DNA from: Sphingomonas japonica | GTDB lineage: Bacteria; Pseudomonadota; Alphaproteobacteria; Sphingomonadales; Sphingomonadaceae | Length of the DNA: 64,000 nucleotides | Direction: 5' to 3' | Assembly: GCF_006346325.1 (NCBI RefSeq) | Contig: NZ_VDYR01000003.1 | Coordinates: 1 to 64,000, forward strand | Part shown: positions 1 through 8,210 of the stretch, piece by piece | Position numbering within the stretch: position 1 is the stretch's first letter | Layout of the letters: every line of letters begins with the position of its first letter | Notes under the pieces: generated by a model | The model's input: the letters and a program-made list of their open reading frames with translations, nothing else | What the model was told of the DNA's origin: nothing | Databases searched by the model: none | Translations under genes and position numbers: made by a program

Positions 1-94
1 TCACATTCGACAGATCAACCCCAGACCCGTCCGCCTTCACCCGAGGCTTCACATTGTAATCCAATACCCGCTTCACCGGGACCAGCAATTTCAT
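1..94 (-). CDS. etfB: Electron transfer flavoprotein beta subunit (N-terminal 31 residues only)
   Basis: Only the first 31 codons are inside the window; the gene runs off the left edge. The reading starts [19 protein letters not shown], which is the characteristic N terminus of alphaproteobacterial EtfB, including the [10 protein letters not shown] motif. EtfB pairs with EtfA to carry electrons from acyl-CoA and other flavin dehydrogenases to ETF:ubiquinone oxidoreductase. The ATG (complement of 92-94) has a perfect AGGAGG at 101-106, six bases upstream, which fixes the start. etfA would be expected just outside the window. The identification is confident for so short a piece, but it cannot be checked further here. 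Confidence 0.88.
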   Translation of the reverse strand, partial: MKLLVPVKRVLDYNVKPRVKADGSGVDLSNV

Positions 95-283
95 ATCCAA
101 CCTCCTGGAAGGCACTTTTCGAACATCGGGAATGGCGAATGCTTAAGCACAACGGTGCCCGAGAATCCAGAGTTGAACCCAAGGTCGGGAAATCGCTGCC
201 GCGTTGGGAAAATGCCGGTCCGGTCGCTATATCGCCCACGTGCCTTTGTTCGCCGCCTGTTTCCCCGTCCACCGGCCCGCCGC

Positions 284-634
284 ATGAGGGCGGTCGACTG
301 GATCGGCCGCGTTGCGCTGCTGGTGCTGAGCGGCCTCGCGACGATGGCGCTGCTGACGTCGATCGCTTCGGTGTCCGACCAAGCTTTCGAAAGCGCGATC
401 CAGCCGCCAGGCGCAGTCGAGCGGGCGGAATATCCACCCGATACCCCCGTCGCCGAACCAAGCGAGGGGCGGCTGGTTGGCGCCGGGCCAGCCCCGGCCA
501 GCCGGGACGACCGGCTTGCCGCCAAGCTCGACGCGCTGATCTATGCCATCCTCGCGCTTGCCGGCTTCGCAGCGGCGATCCTGCTCGTGCTGTTGCGGAT
601 GACCGTGCATCTTTCGCGGATCGCCAGCCGCTGA
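284..634 (+). CDS. Small two-pass membrane protein, unknown function
   Basis: Hypothetical protein of 116 residues. A hydrophobic segment near residues 7-27 (GRVALLVLSGLATMALL) and another near 86-106 (LIYAILALAGFAAAILLVLL) bracket a Pro/Glu-rich loop of about 55 residues, so it is probably a bitopic hairpin inner-membrane protein. I chose ATG 284 because codons downstream show strong G/C third positions while codons between the earlier ATGs (155, 212) and 284 do not; neither start has a good ribosome binding site. It lies divergent from etfB and 100 bp before the dehydrogenase genes. No recognisable domain. Confidence 0.6.
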   Translation: MRAVDWIGRVALLVLSGLATMALLTSIASVSDQAFESAIQPPGAVERAEYPPDTPVAEPSEGRLVGAGPAPASRDDRLAAKLDALIYAILALAGFAAAILLVLLRMTVHLSRIASR

Positions 635-679
635 TGCCGCATTTGCGATCGACAGGCGGATGCCATAGGAATTCCCCGT

Positions 680-705
680 CCGGCCGGTCGAGGAATTACG
701 GCCGG
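680..705. terminator. Inverted repeat between the membrane protein and the E1 gene
   Basis: CCGGCCG at 680-686 pairs with CGGCCGG at 699-705 around a 12-base loop. It sits 46 bases past the stop of the small membrane protein and 30 bases before the E1 start, so it may end the upstream transcript. There is no T-tract, so a plain intrinsic terminator is not proven. Confidence 0.3.
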
Positions 706-734
706 CCGAGCAATTTCGAGGAGCGATTTCGCCA

Positions 735-2807
735 GTGATCCAGCCTGCAATCCATGCCCCGAACGCTCCCGATCCGGCATGGGACTGGCGCAAGATCGCC
801 TATCACGTCCAGCTGTCGCGCGCGCTCGACGCGATGGAGGAAGAGCGGCTCGTCCCCGAAAAGAAGGTGCTCTATCAGTTTTCGGCGCGCGGGCACGACA
901 TGGCGCAGGTCATGCTGGGGTTGCGGCTGACCGATGTCCGCGACGCCGCCTGCGGCTATTACCGGTCGCGCCCGATGCTGCTGGCGCTGGGCGTCGATGT
1001 CGCCGATGCGCTGGGGTCGTCGATGGCGCGCGCCGGGGGCTATTCGGACGGGCGCGACATCGGCGTGGTGTTCAACTATCCCAATCCGCACGGCGCGTCT
1101 GCCTTGCCGATGTGCGGCGGTGTGGGGGCGCAATATACGCCGACCGCGGGCTGGGCGCAGGCGATCGAATATCATCGTTCGGTGCTGAAGGACCCGGCGT
1201 ACGACGCCGCGATCGCGGTCGTGCTGGGCGGCGAGGCGTCGGTCGCGACCAACGGCTTCTGGGCGGCGCTGACGATTGCGACGACGCAGAAGCTGCCGAT
1301 GCTCTTTTTCATCGAGGACAATGGCTATGGCATCTCGGTGCCGTCGTCGTACCAGACCCCCGGCGGCGACATCGCCGCCAATCTGGCGAGCTTTGGCGGG
1401 CTGACGATCCTGACCGGAGACGGCACCGACCCTGCCGAGGCGGCGCGGCTGATCGGGCAGGCGACCGATCATGTCCGCACTCAGCGCACGCCGATGCTGT
1501 TGCGGTTGAAGGTGCCGCGGCTGCAGGGGCACAGTTTCCAGGACACCCAGGCGTACAAGTCCGACGAAACCGTCGCCGCGGAATGGGCGCGCGATCCGTT
1601 GCCACGCCTCAAGGACTATCTGGTCGGCGCGGTCCTCGAACCGGGTGAATGGGATGCGATCGAGGCCGATGCGCAGGCTGCGGCCGAAGCCGCGCGCGAA
1701 GCTGCCGAGGCACGCCCGGTCGCCGATCCCGACACGGTGACGCGGCACGTGTTCTTCGACGGCGATATGCAGGTCGAGGGCGGGCAGTGGACGCACGGCT
1801 ATGCGCCGCCGGACCCGGTTGCCGAACCGGCGCCCGAGGGTCAGCGGATCAACATGGTCACCGCGATCCGCCGCACGCTCGATCAGGAACTCGAAGCGAA
1901 TCCGCGCCTCGTCCTGTTCGGCGAGGATATCGGGCCGAAGGGCGGCGTCCATGCCGTGACGCTGGGCCTGCAGGAGAAATACGGCCACGACCGCGTGTTC
2001 GACACGTCGCTGTCCGAAGAAGGGATCGTCGGCCGCGCGGTGGGGATGGCGCTGGCGGGGCTGATGCCGGTTCCCGAGATCCAGTTCCGCAAATATGCCG
2101 AGCCCGCGACCGAGCAGATCAACGATTGCGGGACAATGCGCTGGCGCACCAACAACCGCTTTGCCGCGCCGATGGTGCTGCGCGTGCCCGGCGGCTTCTT
2201 CAAATGCGGCGATCCGTGGCACAGCCAGACCAACGAGGTCGCGTTCGTCCACCAGCCCGGCTGGAAAGTCGCGGTGCCGTCGAATGCCGAGGATGCGGTG
2301 GGGCTGTTGCGCGGCGCCATGCGCGGCAACGATCCGGTGATTTTTTTCGAGCACCGGGCAATGCTCGACGACGCCTGGGCGCGGCGGCCGTGGCCCGGCG
2401 ACGCCTATGTGCTGGAATTCGGCAAGGGAAGGAAGCTGGCCGAGGGCGACGCGATCACGATCGTGACCTGGGGAGCGATGGCGCCGCGCTGTCAGGAGGC
2501 CGCACAGGGGGTTTCGGCTGACGTCATCGACCTGCGCACGCTGATGCCGTGGGACAGCGAAATGGTGCTCGAATCGGTCCGCCGCACGCGCCGCTGCCTG
2601 ATCGTGCACGAGGATCTCAAGACTGCCGGGTTCGGGGCCGAAATCGCGGCGGTGGTGGCGGACGAGGCGTTTCTGGACCTCGACGCGCCGGTCGCGCGGC
2701 TGACGATGCCGGACATTCCCAGCCCGCATAATCCGGTGCTGCTCGACTGGGCGGTGCCGTCGGTCGCGCGCATCCGCGCCAGGATCGACGAACTGGTGGC
2801 GTTCTGA
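735..2807 (+). CDS. Fused alpha-beta E1 component of a 2-oxoacid (branched-chain type) dehydrogenase
   Basis: The 690-residue protein joins the alpha and beta subunits of a ThDP-dependent 2-oxoacid dehydrogenase E1, which are separate genes in most bacteria. The alpha half (about 1-330) holds the ThDP/Mg motif from GGEAS at 165-169 to EDNGYGIS at 194-201; the beta half (about 370-690) holds LFGEDIGPKGG near 394-404 and a transketolase C-terminal domain ending near DIPSPHNP. The reaction decarboxylates a 2-oxoacid and passes the acyl group to lipoyl-E2. In the ThDP motif the usual GDG reads GEA, a conservative change. The start is GTG 735, with GAGGAG at 718-723. The stop overlaps the E2 start by one base, so the two are co-translated. 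Branched-chain 2-oxoacids are the likeliest substrates by family, but pyruvate cannot be excluded. Confidence 0.85.
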   Translation: MIQPAIHAPNAPDPAWDWRKIAYHVQLSRALDAMEEERLVPEKKVLYQFSARGHDMAQVMLGLRLTDVRDAACGYYRSRPMLLALGVDVADALGSSMARAGGYSDGRDIGVVFNYPNPHGASALPMCGGVGAQYTPTAGWAQAIEYHRSVLKDPAYDAAIAVVLGGEASVATNGFWAALTIATTQKLPMLFFIEDNGYGISVPSSYQTPGGDIAANLASFGGLTILTGDGTDPAEAARLIGQATDHVRTQRTPMLLRLKVPRLQGHSFQDTQAYKSDETVAAEWARDPLPRLKDYLVGAVLEPGEWDAIEADAQAAAEAAREAAEARPVADPDTVTRHVFFDGDMQVEGGQWTHGYAPPDPVAEPAPEGQRINMVTAIRRTLDQELEANPRLVLFGEDIGPKGGVHAVTLGLQEKYGHDRVFDTSLSEEGIVGRAVGMALAGLMPVPEIQFRKYAEPATEQINDCGTMRWRTNNRFAAPMVLRVPGGFFKCGDPWHSQTNEVAFVHQPGWKVAVPSNAEDAVGLLRGAMRGNDPVIFFEHRAMLDDAWARRPWPGDAYVLEFGKGRKLAEGDAITIVTWGAMAPRCQEAAQGVSADVIDLRTLMPWDSEMVLESVRRTRRCLIVHEDLKTAGFGAEIAAVVADEAFLDLDAPVARLTMPDIPSPHNPVLLDWAVPSVARIRARIDELVAF

Positions 2808-3952
2808 TGATGGATATCGTCATGCCGGCCGAGCTTGAGGGCACCAAGGCGGTCGTGCGCAGCTGGCTCGCGCGCGTCGGCGATCGGGTGAAGGCGAACG
2901 ATCCGCTGGTCGAGCTCGAAACCGACAAGGTGACCACGGAGGTCCCCGCCCCGGTAGATGGCGTCGTATCGGAAATCCTGCTCGATACCGACGCCGATGC
3001 CCGGCCGGGCGACGTGCTCGGACGGATCGATCCGCAAGCGCGCGATGCCGATGCGGAAAAACCTTCCGCAGCTGCGCCGCCGCCGCAGGTCCGCAAGCAG
3101 GTGGCCATCTCCGCCGAACGCGAGCACCGTCTGTCGCCGTCGGTCCGGCGGGCGGTGCGCGAGCGCGGACTCGACCCTGCTGCAATCGCGGGAACCGGGC
3201 GCAACGGCCGGATCACGCGCGCCGACGTCGATGCGCATGTCGAGGCGAAGCCGGGCACCAATTTAATCGTCCCGCACGATCGCATGCGCCGGATGATCGC
3301 CGACAACATGCTGGCGAGCGTCACCGCCGCGCCGCACGTCACCGCGGTGTTCGAGGCCGATTTCAGCCGCATCATCGCGCACCGCGCCGCGAACAAGGCT
3401 GCGTTTGCGGACAAGGGCATCCAGCTTACCTACACCGCCTATCTGGTTGCCGCGTCGGTGGCGGCGATGCGCGCGGTGCCGGCGATCAACAGCCGCTGGC
3501 ATGCCGATCACCTCGAGCTTATCGACGCGATCAACATCGGCGTCGGCACCGCGCTTGGCAACAAGGGGCTGGTCGTTCCGGTGATCCACCGCGCGCAGGA
3601 TCTGTCGCTCGAGGGGATCGCGCAGCGCTTGCAGGACATGACCGCGCGCGCTCGCTCGGGCAAGCTGGGCGCGGCGGACATGAAGGACGGCACCTTTTCG
3701 ATCTCGAACCACGGCGTGTCGGGATCGCTGGTCGCGACACCGATCATCATCCAGCAGCCGCAATCGGCGATCCTGGGCGTCGGCAAGCTCGAAAAGCGCG
3801 TGGTGGTGCGCGAGGTGGACGGTATCGACACGATCCAGATCCGCCCGATGGCGTTCGTGTCGCTGACGATCGATCACCGCGTCGTCGATGGCCACCAGAC
3901 CAATGGCTGGCTGACCGCGTTCGTCGATGCGCTGGAGAATTGGGAGGGGTGA
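2807..3952 (+). CDS. Lipoyl-dependent acyltransferase (E2) of the 2-oxoacid dehydrogenase complex
   Basis: 381 residues in the order: lipoyl domain (1-80, lipoylated lysine K41 in LETDKVTTEV), peripheral-subunit binding domain (about 109-145), and the acyltransferase core. The active-site motif DHRVVDG is at 356-362, 20 residues from the C terminus. E2 takes the acyl group from E1 and transfers it to CoA. Its first ATG shares a base with the stop of the E1 gene (TGATG), so the pair forms one operon. No E3 (dihydrolipoamide dehydrogenase) follows; one encoded elsewhere must be shared. A single lipoyl domain and the pairing with a branched-chain-type E1 favour a branched-chain 2-oxoacid complex. 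Confidence 0.88.
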   Translation: MMDIVMPAELEGTKAVVRSWLARVGDRVKANDPLVELETDKVTTEVPAPVDGVVSEILLDTDADARPGDVLGRIDPQARDADAEKPSAAAPPPQVRKQVAISAEREHRLSPSVRRAVRERGLDPAAIAGTGRNGRITRADVDAHVEAKPGTNLIVPHDRMRRMIADNMLASVTAAPHVTAVFEADFSRIIAHRAANKAAFADKGIQLTYTAYLVAASVAAMRAVPAINSRWHADHLELIDAINIGVGTALGNKGLVVPVIHRAQDLSLEGIAQRLQDMTARARSGKLGAADMKDGTFSISNHGVSGSLVATPIIIQQPQSAILGVGKLEKRVVVREVDGIDTIQIRPMAFVSLTIDHRVVDGHQTNGWLTAFVDALENWEG

Positions 3953-3985
3953 GCGGCTAGGGCAATTCCACCGGGCAAAGGTGGA

Positions 3986-4426
3986 CTATCCCCGCTCGCC
4001 GCTGAACCGCCGCATTGCCGCCAGCGTCTCGGCGCTCAGGTGATGCTCCAGCCCCTCGGCATCCATCTCCGCGACGTCTTCCGGCACGCCCAGCGACAGC
4101 AAGAATCGTACGACCACGCCGTGACGCTCCTTGGATTGCGCGGCCATCGCGGTGCCGGCATCGGTCAGGAAGATCGAGCGATAGGGCCGCATCTCGACCA
4201 GGCCGTCGCGCTTGAGCCGGGTCAACGTGTTGGCGACCGTTGCCGGGGTCACGCCCAGCCGCTCGGCAAGATCGGCAGCGCGCGCCTCGCCGGTGGCGGC
4301 GATGAGGTCGGCGATCAGCTCGACATAATCCTCCTGCGTCTCGGTGCGGTGCGCCGATCGGACGCGCGCGAACCGGCGCGCCTGTTCCAGCGCATCGGGC
4401 AACGCGGCGGTGCGATCGTCGTGCAT
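3986..4426 (-). CDS. mntR: Manganese-responsive DtxR-family repressor MntR
   Basis: 146 residues. A winged helix-turn-helix (about 48-82 from this start, AADLAERLGVTPATVANTLTRL) is followed by the metal-binding dimerisation segment with ERHGVVVRFL and DAEGLEHHLS, the hallmark of MntR/DtxR proteins. It is expected to bind DNA when loaded with Mn(II) and to repress manganese uptake. It is divergent from mntH, and a palindrome lies between them. I used ATG 4426, which has AGGGA just upstream; a GTG at 4456 would add ten residues but would run into the palindrome. The C-terminal SH3-like domain of DtxR is absent, as normal for MntR. Confidence 0.88.
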   Translation of the reverse strand: MHDDRTAALPDALEQARRFARVRSAHRTETQEDYVELIADLIAATGEARAADLAERLGVTPATVANTLTRLKRDGLVEMRPYRSIFLTDAGTAMAAQSKERHGVVVRFLLSLGVPEDVAEMDAEGLEHHLSAETLAAMRRFSGERG

Positions 4427-4456
4427 CGCGTCCCTGTCGCACAATGTTGCAGGCAC

Positions 4457-4485
4457 GCCAAATATTAGTGTTGGCTAATCTTGGC
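4457..4485. promoter_or_regulatory. Probable MntR operator in the mntR-mntH divergent region
   Basis: A quasi-palindrome has left arm GCCAAATATTAG (4457-4468) and right arm CTAATCTTGGC (4475-4485); the right arm reverse-complements to GCCAAGATTAG, differing from the left by a one-base indel. The core ATTAG-6-CTAAT is perfect. It lies about 30-60 bases upstream of mntR and 40-70 bases upstream of mntH, so one bound dimer could control both. Assignment to MntR is by position. Confidence 0.6.
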
Positions 4486-4525
4486 AGTGGACGCATATAA
4501 CCGGTTCTGCCCTGCGGAGTTGCCG

Positions 4526-5881
4526 ATGAATCCCGATCCTTCCGCTCCCACCCCTTCGGCGGCTCCGGGCGGCTGGCGCACTCAATCGGGCGACAGCCTG
4601 CCCGAGGTGTTCCGCACCATCGCGATCCCGCGCGATCCGCGATTCTGGAAGAAGCTCGGCGCGTTCTCGGGCCCCGGCTATCTGGTCGCGGTCGGCTATA
4701 TGGATCCGGGCAATTGGGCCACCGATCTCGCCGGCGGATCGCAGTTCGGCTATACCCTGCTGTCGGTCATCCTGCTGTCGAACGTTATGGCGATTCTGTT
4801 GCAGGCGCTGGCGGCAAAGCTCGGCATCGTCACCGGGCGTGACCTGGCCCAGGCGTGCCGTGATCACTACAGCCGCCCGGTCGGTTTCCTGCTGTGGGTG
4901 GCGTGCGAACTCGCAATCGTCGCCTGCGATCTGGCCGAGGTGATCGGCACCGCGATCGCGCTGCAACTCCTGTTCGGACTGCCGCTTGTCTGGGGCGTGT
5001 GCCTGACTGCGCTCGACGTGCTGCTGATCCTGGTGCTGCAGGCGCGCGGGTTTCGCAAGCTCGAGGCGTTCATCATCGCGCTGCTGATCATCATCGGCGG
5101 CTGCTTCGCGATCGAGCTGGCGCTGTCGCAGCCGGCGATCGGCGAAGTGCTGCGCGGCTATGTTCCGACCAGCGAGGTCGTCACCAATCCGGCGATGCTG
5201 TATATCGCCATCGGCATCCTCGGTGCAACAGTGATGCCGCACAACCTCTATCTCCATTCCTCGATCGTCCAGACGCGCGCGTTCGACCGCGACGATGCAG
5301 GCAAGCGCGAGGCGATCAAGTTCGCGACGATCGACAGCAGCGTCGCGCTGATGCTGGCGCTGTTCATCAACTCCGCGATCCTGATCCTGGCGGCATCGAC
5401 CTTTCACGTCGCGGGGCGCACCGACGTGGCCGAGATCGGCGATGCGTACGAGTTGCTCGCGCCGATGCTCGGCGCGGGCATCGCCAGCACGCTGTTCGCC
5501 GTGGCGCTGCTCGCCTCGGGCCAGAACTCGACGGTGACCGCCACGCTGGCCGGTCAGATCGTGATGGAGGGGTTCCTGCGCATCCGGCTGCCTGCATGGC
5601 AGCGTCGGTTGATCACGCGGCTGCTGGCGATCATTCCGGCCGTGACGGTGGCGGTGCTGTACGGCGAGAGCGGGACGGCGCAGTTACTGGTGTTGAGCCA
5701 GGTGGTGCTGTCGATGCAGCTGCCGTTCGCGGTGATCCCGCTGGTTGCCTTCACCAGCAGCCGCGCGAAGATGGGCAGCTTCGCCAATCCGGGCTGGCTG
5801 AAATGGGCTGCGTGGATCATCGCGGCGGTGATCGTCGGGCTCAACCTGAAGCTGCTGTCGAGTTTTTTCTGGACGGGTTGA
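4526..5881 (+). CDS. mntH: Nramp-family Mn(II)/H+ symporter MntH
   Basis: 451-residue polytopic inner-membrane transporter. The Nramp metal-site motif DPGN occurs in [11 protein letters not shown] (about residues 59-69) and the second signature, [10 protein letters not shown], sits in the sixth helix region. It imports Mn(II), and possibly Fe(II), with protons. The start is ATG 4526 with CGGAG six bases upstream; a longer reading from a TTG at 4481 overlaps the operator and is unlikely. It is divergent from mntR, which probably represses it when manganese is plentiful. No oddity in length or motif. Confidence 0.93.
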   Translation: MNPDPSAPTPSAAPGGWRTQSGDSLPEVFRTIAIPRDPRFWKKLGAFSGPGYLVAVGYMDPGNWATDLAGGSQFGYTLLSVILLSNVMAILLQALAAKLGIVTGRDLAQACRDHYSRPVGFLLWVACELAIVACDLAEVIGTAIALQLLFGLPLVWGVCLTALDVLLILVLQARGFRKLEAFIIALLIIIGGCFAIELALSQPAIGEVLRGYVPTSEVVTNPAMLYIAIGILGATVMPHNLYLHSSIVQTRAFDRDDAGKREAIKFATIDSSVALMLALFINSAILILAASTFHVAGRTDVAEIGDAYELLAPMLGAGIASTLFAVALLASGQNSTVTATLAGQIVMEGFLRIRLPAWQRRLITRLLAIIPAVTVAVLYGESGTAQLLVLSQVVLSMQLPFAVIPLVAFTSSRAKMGSFANPGWLKWAAWIIAAVIVGLNLKLLSSFFWTG

Positions 5882-5909
5882 AGCGTTTGGCACCCTAAGA
5901 TCGCTCAGT

Positions 5910-6707
5910 TCATCCCGGCTTGCGGAATTTGAGCGTCATGCGGTCGCTCTCACCGATCGCCTGGTATTTCGCGCGGTCGGCGTCCTTCAGCCTGAGCGTG
6001 GGAGGCAGCGTCCAGACGCCCTCGCGCCAGTCGGCAGTGTCTTTGGGATTGGCGTTGACCTCGGACTGATCGACCAGTTCGAACCCGGCGGCCTTGGCAA
6101 AGGCGACGACGCTGCTGGTCTTCATATAGCCGCTCTTTTCCTCGAGCGCGGAGTCGCGATCCTCGGGCAGGCGATGTTCCACGACGCCCAGCGTGCCGCC
6201 CGGCTTAAGCATCGCGAACATCCCGTTGAACACCCCTTGCGCCTGGTCGGCGCCGCCGAATCGCCAGTTGTGGACGTTGCGGAAGGTCAGCACTACGTCG
6301 GCGGTCCCGGCCGGTACCGATGGCGCACCGGCTGCGGCGGGAAATGCAGCTACCTCGATCTTGCCATAGGTCGCGGCGTCCTTGGCCTGGAGCGCCTGCA
6401 CCGCCTTGACGCCATTGGGGAATGCGGCGGCCGCGTAATAGCGGCCCCGATCCTTGAGCAGCGGCGCGAGAATCTCGGTGTACCAACCGCCGCCGGGCGA
6501 AATCTCGACCACCGTATCGGTCGGATCGACGCCGAAGAACGCCAGCGTTTCGGCGGGATGGCGATAGCGGTCCCGCGCCACGTTGGCAGGCGTGCGGGTC
6601 GGCGCGGCGACCGCGGCGGCAATCTCGCTCGACTGGGGCGCGGTGGCGGCGACGCCTGCACAGCTTGCCAATGCTACCGCGGCTATGGCGAGAAAGGACT
6701 GGCGCAT
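5910..6707 (-). CDS. Exported methyltransferase-like lipoprotein (COG4798 type)
   Basis: 265 residues. The N terminus has a short hydrophobic segment ending in the lipobox LASC (cysteine about residue 16), so it should be an outer- or inner-membrane lipoprotein. The rest resembles a class I SAM-dependent methyltransferase fold: VVEISPGGGWYTEIL carries the glycine-rich loop and ADVVLTFRNVHNW the motif IV region. This fits the group of predicted periplasmic methyltransferases. SAM is not known to occur in the periplasm, so enzymatic activity is doubtful. The ATG at 6707 gives a clean signal peptide; a longer frame upstream lacks one. No operon partner. Confidence 0.72.
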   Translation of the reverse strand: MRQSFLAIAAVALASCAGVAATAPQSSEIAAAVAAPTRTPANVARDRYRHPAETLAFFGVDPTDTVVEISPGGGWYTEILAPLLKDRGRYYAAAAFPNGVKAVQALQAKDAATYGKIEVAAFPAAAGAPSVPAGTADVVLTFRNVHNWRFGGADQAQGVFNGMFAMLKPGGTLGVVEHRLPEDRDSALEEKSGYMKTSSVVAFAKAAGFELVDQSEVNANPKDTADWREGVWTLPPTLRLKDADRAKYQAIGESDRMTLKFRKPG

Positions 6708-6774
6708 GACGACTCCCAAAAGGCTGCGAATGTGCGAAAGGCTTGTCCGGTCATAGTGGACGAGCGGCGGGGCG

Positions 6775-6963
6775 ATGCAAGAACGATATTGGATCGGAGC
6801 GGCGGCGATGGTGGCGCTGGCGTTGCTGAGCGGCGTGGCCGAGCGGCGCGTCTCCACGCGCAATGATCCCGACCGGGTCGGCTGGGTAGCGTGGCCGTTC
6901 GTCCAATTCCTGGCGATCGGTGCCGCGCTGATTCTCGCCGCGCTGGCACTCACCGAGCGGTAG
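6775..6963 (+). CDS. 62-residue two-pass membrane protein
   Basis: Short open frame with two hydrophobic segments (residues 6-20 WIGAAAMVALALLSG and 41-58 FVQFLAIGAALILAALAL) separated by a charged loop (ERRVSTRNDPDR). It starts 67 bases from the divergent methyltransferase-like gene; GGCGGGGCG lies just before the ATG. Small proteins of this layout are common in sphingomonads, to my recollection, but I know of no function. The alternation of hydrophobic helices and G/C-rich third positions supports it as a real gene. Confidence 0.6.
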   Translation: MQERYWIGAAAMVALALLSGVAERRVSTRNDPDRVGWVAWPFVQFLAIGAALILAALALTER

Positions 6964-6978
6964 GGTGGCGGACCCAGG

Positions 6979-8157
6979 TCAGTAGAATTCGCGCAGCGTC
7001 AGTTCGCGTTCGCCGCCGTCGCACATGCCCAGCGCAACGGTGCGTCCCGGCGATCCCGCCGACCAGCGCGTGTCGACCGCACCTTCGGCATCGGGTGGGA
7101 CGGTCGCGCCATCGACGGTGCAGATCAGCTCGCCGGTCTTCCAGCCGGCGAGCGCCGCGGGCCCGCCGCGCATGACGTGCAGCACGCGCAAGCGTCCGCG
7201 GTCATGCCCGATCAGCAGCCCGCTGGTCGATCGCACCGGCATCGCGCCTGCCTGGCGACCCGCGGCGAGTATCATGTGCCCGGCGCGCGGGTCGAGCAGC
7301 ACGCGATACCGCTGCAGCAGCCCCGAGCCGATCCGTCCGGCGGTGCGGGTCCGTTCGGAAAAACCGCCCGGACCTTCGATGCGCAGCTCGACATTTGGCT
7401 CGATCCGGGTGCCGAGGCCGAGCCGGGGGAGGATGGTGACGTCGGTTTCGATCGCCCCGCCGATCCCGAACGCGATCGCGCTGGTCATCCGGCTGGGACG
7501 GGCGCCCGAACGCTGCCACGCCGCGTGCGACAGCGTGATCGCCGAGCCGTCGCCGGTATCGACGATCAACGGGGCGATGCGGCGGCCGGCGATCACGACT
7601 TCGCTGATATAGACCTGGGTGGTGGCACCGATGCGCAGGGGCACGCTGGTCCCGGTGAACGGCATCCGTCCGCTGGGCAGCAACCGGAAGCGCCGCGTAT
7701 CGTAATCGATATCGAGCGCGCAGCACGACAGGATGTCGCTGCCGACCAGAATATCGACCCCGGCTGCGCTGCCGGTCGCGATCGGCGCGAGATCGACGAC
7801 GGCGAGCCGCCCGCCGGTGCGTTCGAGCCCGCCCAAGGTCAGTGAATTGACGGTCGCCCAGCGGATCGGCACCGCACCGCCGATCGCCGCGGCGCGCCCG
7901 GGGGCATCGGCATGGGGCAGCGCCGCGCTGCGGGCGAACTGACGCGACGCCACTGAAAAGCTGACACCGGTATCAAGGATCGCGGTCGCGGGCTTGCCGT
8001 CGACCTGCATCGCAAAGCGAATCTGGTTGCCCGGCGTCAGGTCAAATGCGATCCAGCGCGCCTCTGCATCGCGAGCGAGCGACACGCCGCGCGGATCCAT
8101 CGGCGCCTGGGCGGCGGCGGGCAGCAGCATCGACAGGGCCAGCCACAGGAAACGCAT
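6979..8157 (-). CDS. Periplasmic retropepsin-like aspartyl protease with C-terminal PDZ domain
   Basis: 392 residues with a signal peptide (1-18, ending AAAQA). Two retropepsin-type active sites occur in one chain: ILDTGVSFS with D62 and IVDTGDGS with D200, so the protein can form a pepsin-like two-lobed active site. A PDZ-like domain near 320-385 contains VMRGGPAALAGWKTGE. The role is probably proteolysis or peptide binding in the periplasm. It lies 40 bases downstream of cpaF on the same strand, but two hairpins fill the gap, so co-transcription may be reduced. Substrate unknown. Confidence 0.78.
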   Translation of the reverse strand: MRFLWLALSMLLPAAAQAPMDPRGVSLARDAEARWIAFDLTPGNQIRFAMQVDGKPATAILDTGVSFSVASRQFARSAALPHADAPGRAAAIGGAVPIRWATVNSLTLGGLERTGGRLAVVDLAPIATGSAAGVDILVGSDILSCCALDIDYDTRRFRLLPSGRMPFTGTSVPLRIGATTQVYISEVVIAGRRIAPLIVDTGDGSAITLSHAAWQRSGARPSRMTSAIAFGIGGAIETDVTILPRLGLGTRIEPNVELRIEGPGGFSERTRTAGRIGSGLLQRYRVLLDPRAGHMILAAGRQAGAMPVRSTSGLLIGHDRGRLRVLHVMRGGPAALAGWKTGELICTVDGATVPPDAEGAVDTRWSAGSPGRTVALGMCDGGERELTLREFY

Positions 8158-8167
8158 ACCTACGCCT

Positions 8168-8210
8168 AGCGCGGACTGCCCGCGCTGGCGAGCCTGCTTA
8201 CAAGCAGGCT
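8168..8210. terminator. Tandem hairpins across the cpaF stop codon
   Basis: Two adjacent perfect inverted repeats: AGCGCGG (8168-8174)/CCGCGCT (8180-8186), and AGCCTGCTT (8191-8199)/AAGCAGGCT (8202-8210). The second places the cpaF stop codon (8198-8200) at the tip of the hairpin. No T-tract follows in the direction of cpaF transcription, so the structures may be a Rho-type or processing boundary, not a simple terminator. Confidence 0.45.

Noticed and set aside
696-2729. A very long open frame antisense to the E1 gene (and similar ones antisense to bglX and acnA)
   Set aside because: Such frames arise from high-GC third positions; they are rich in Arg, Pro and His with no domain, and the sense proteins are clear family members.
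4481-4525. A longer MntH reading from TTG 4481
   Set aside because: It overlaps the operator and lacks a ribosome binding site; ATG 4526 has one.
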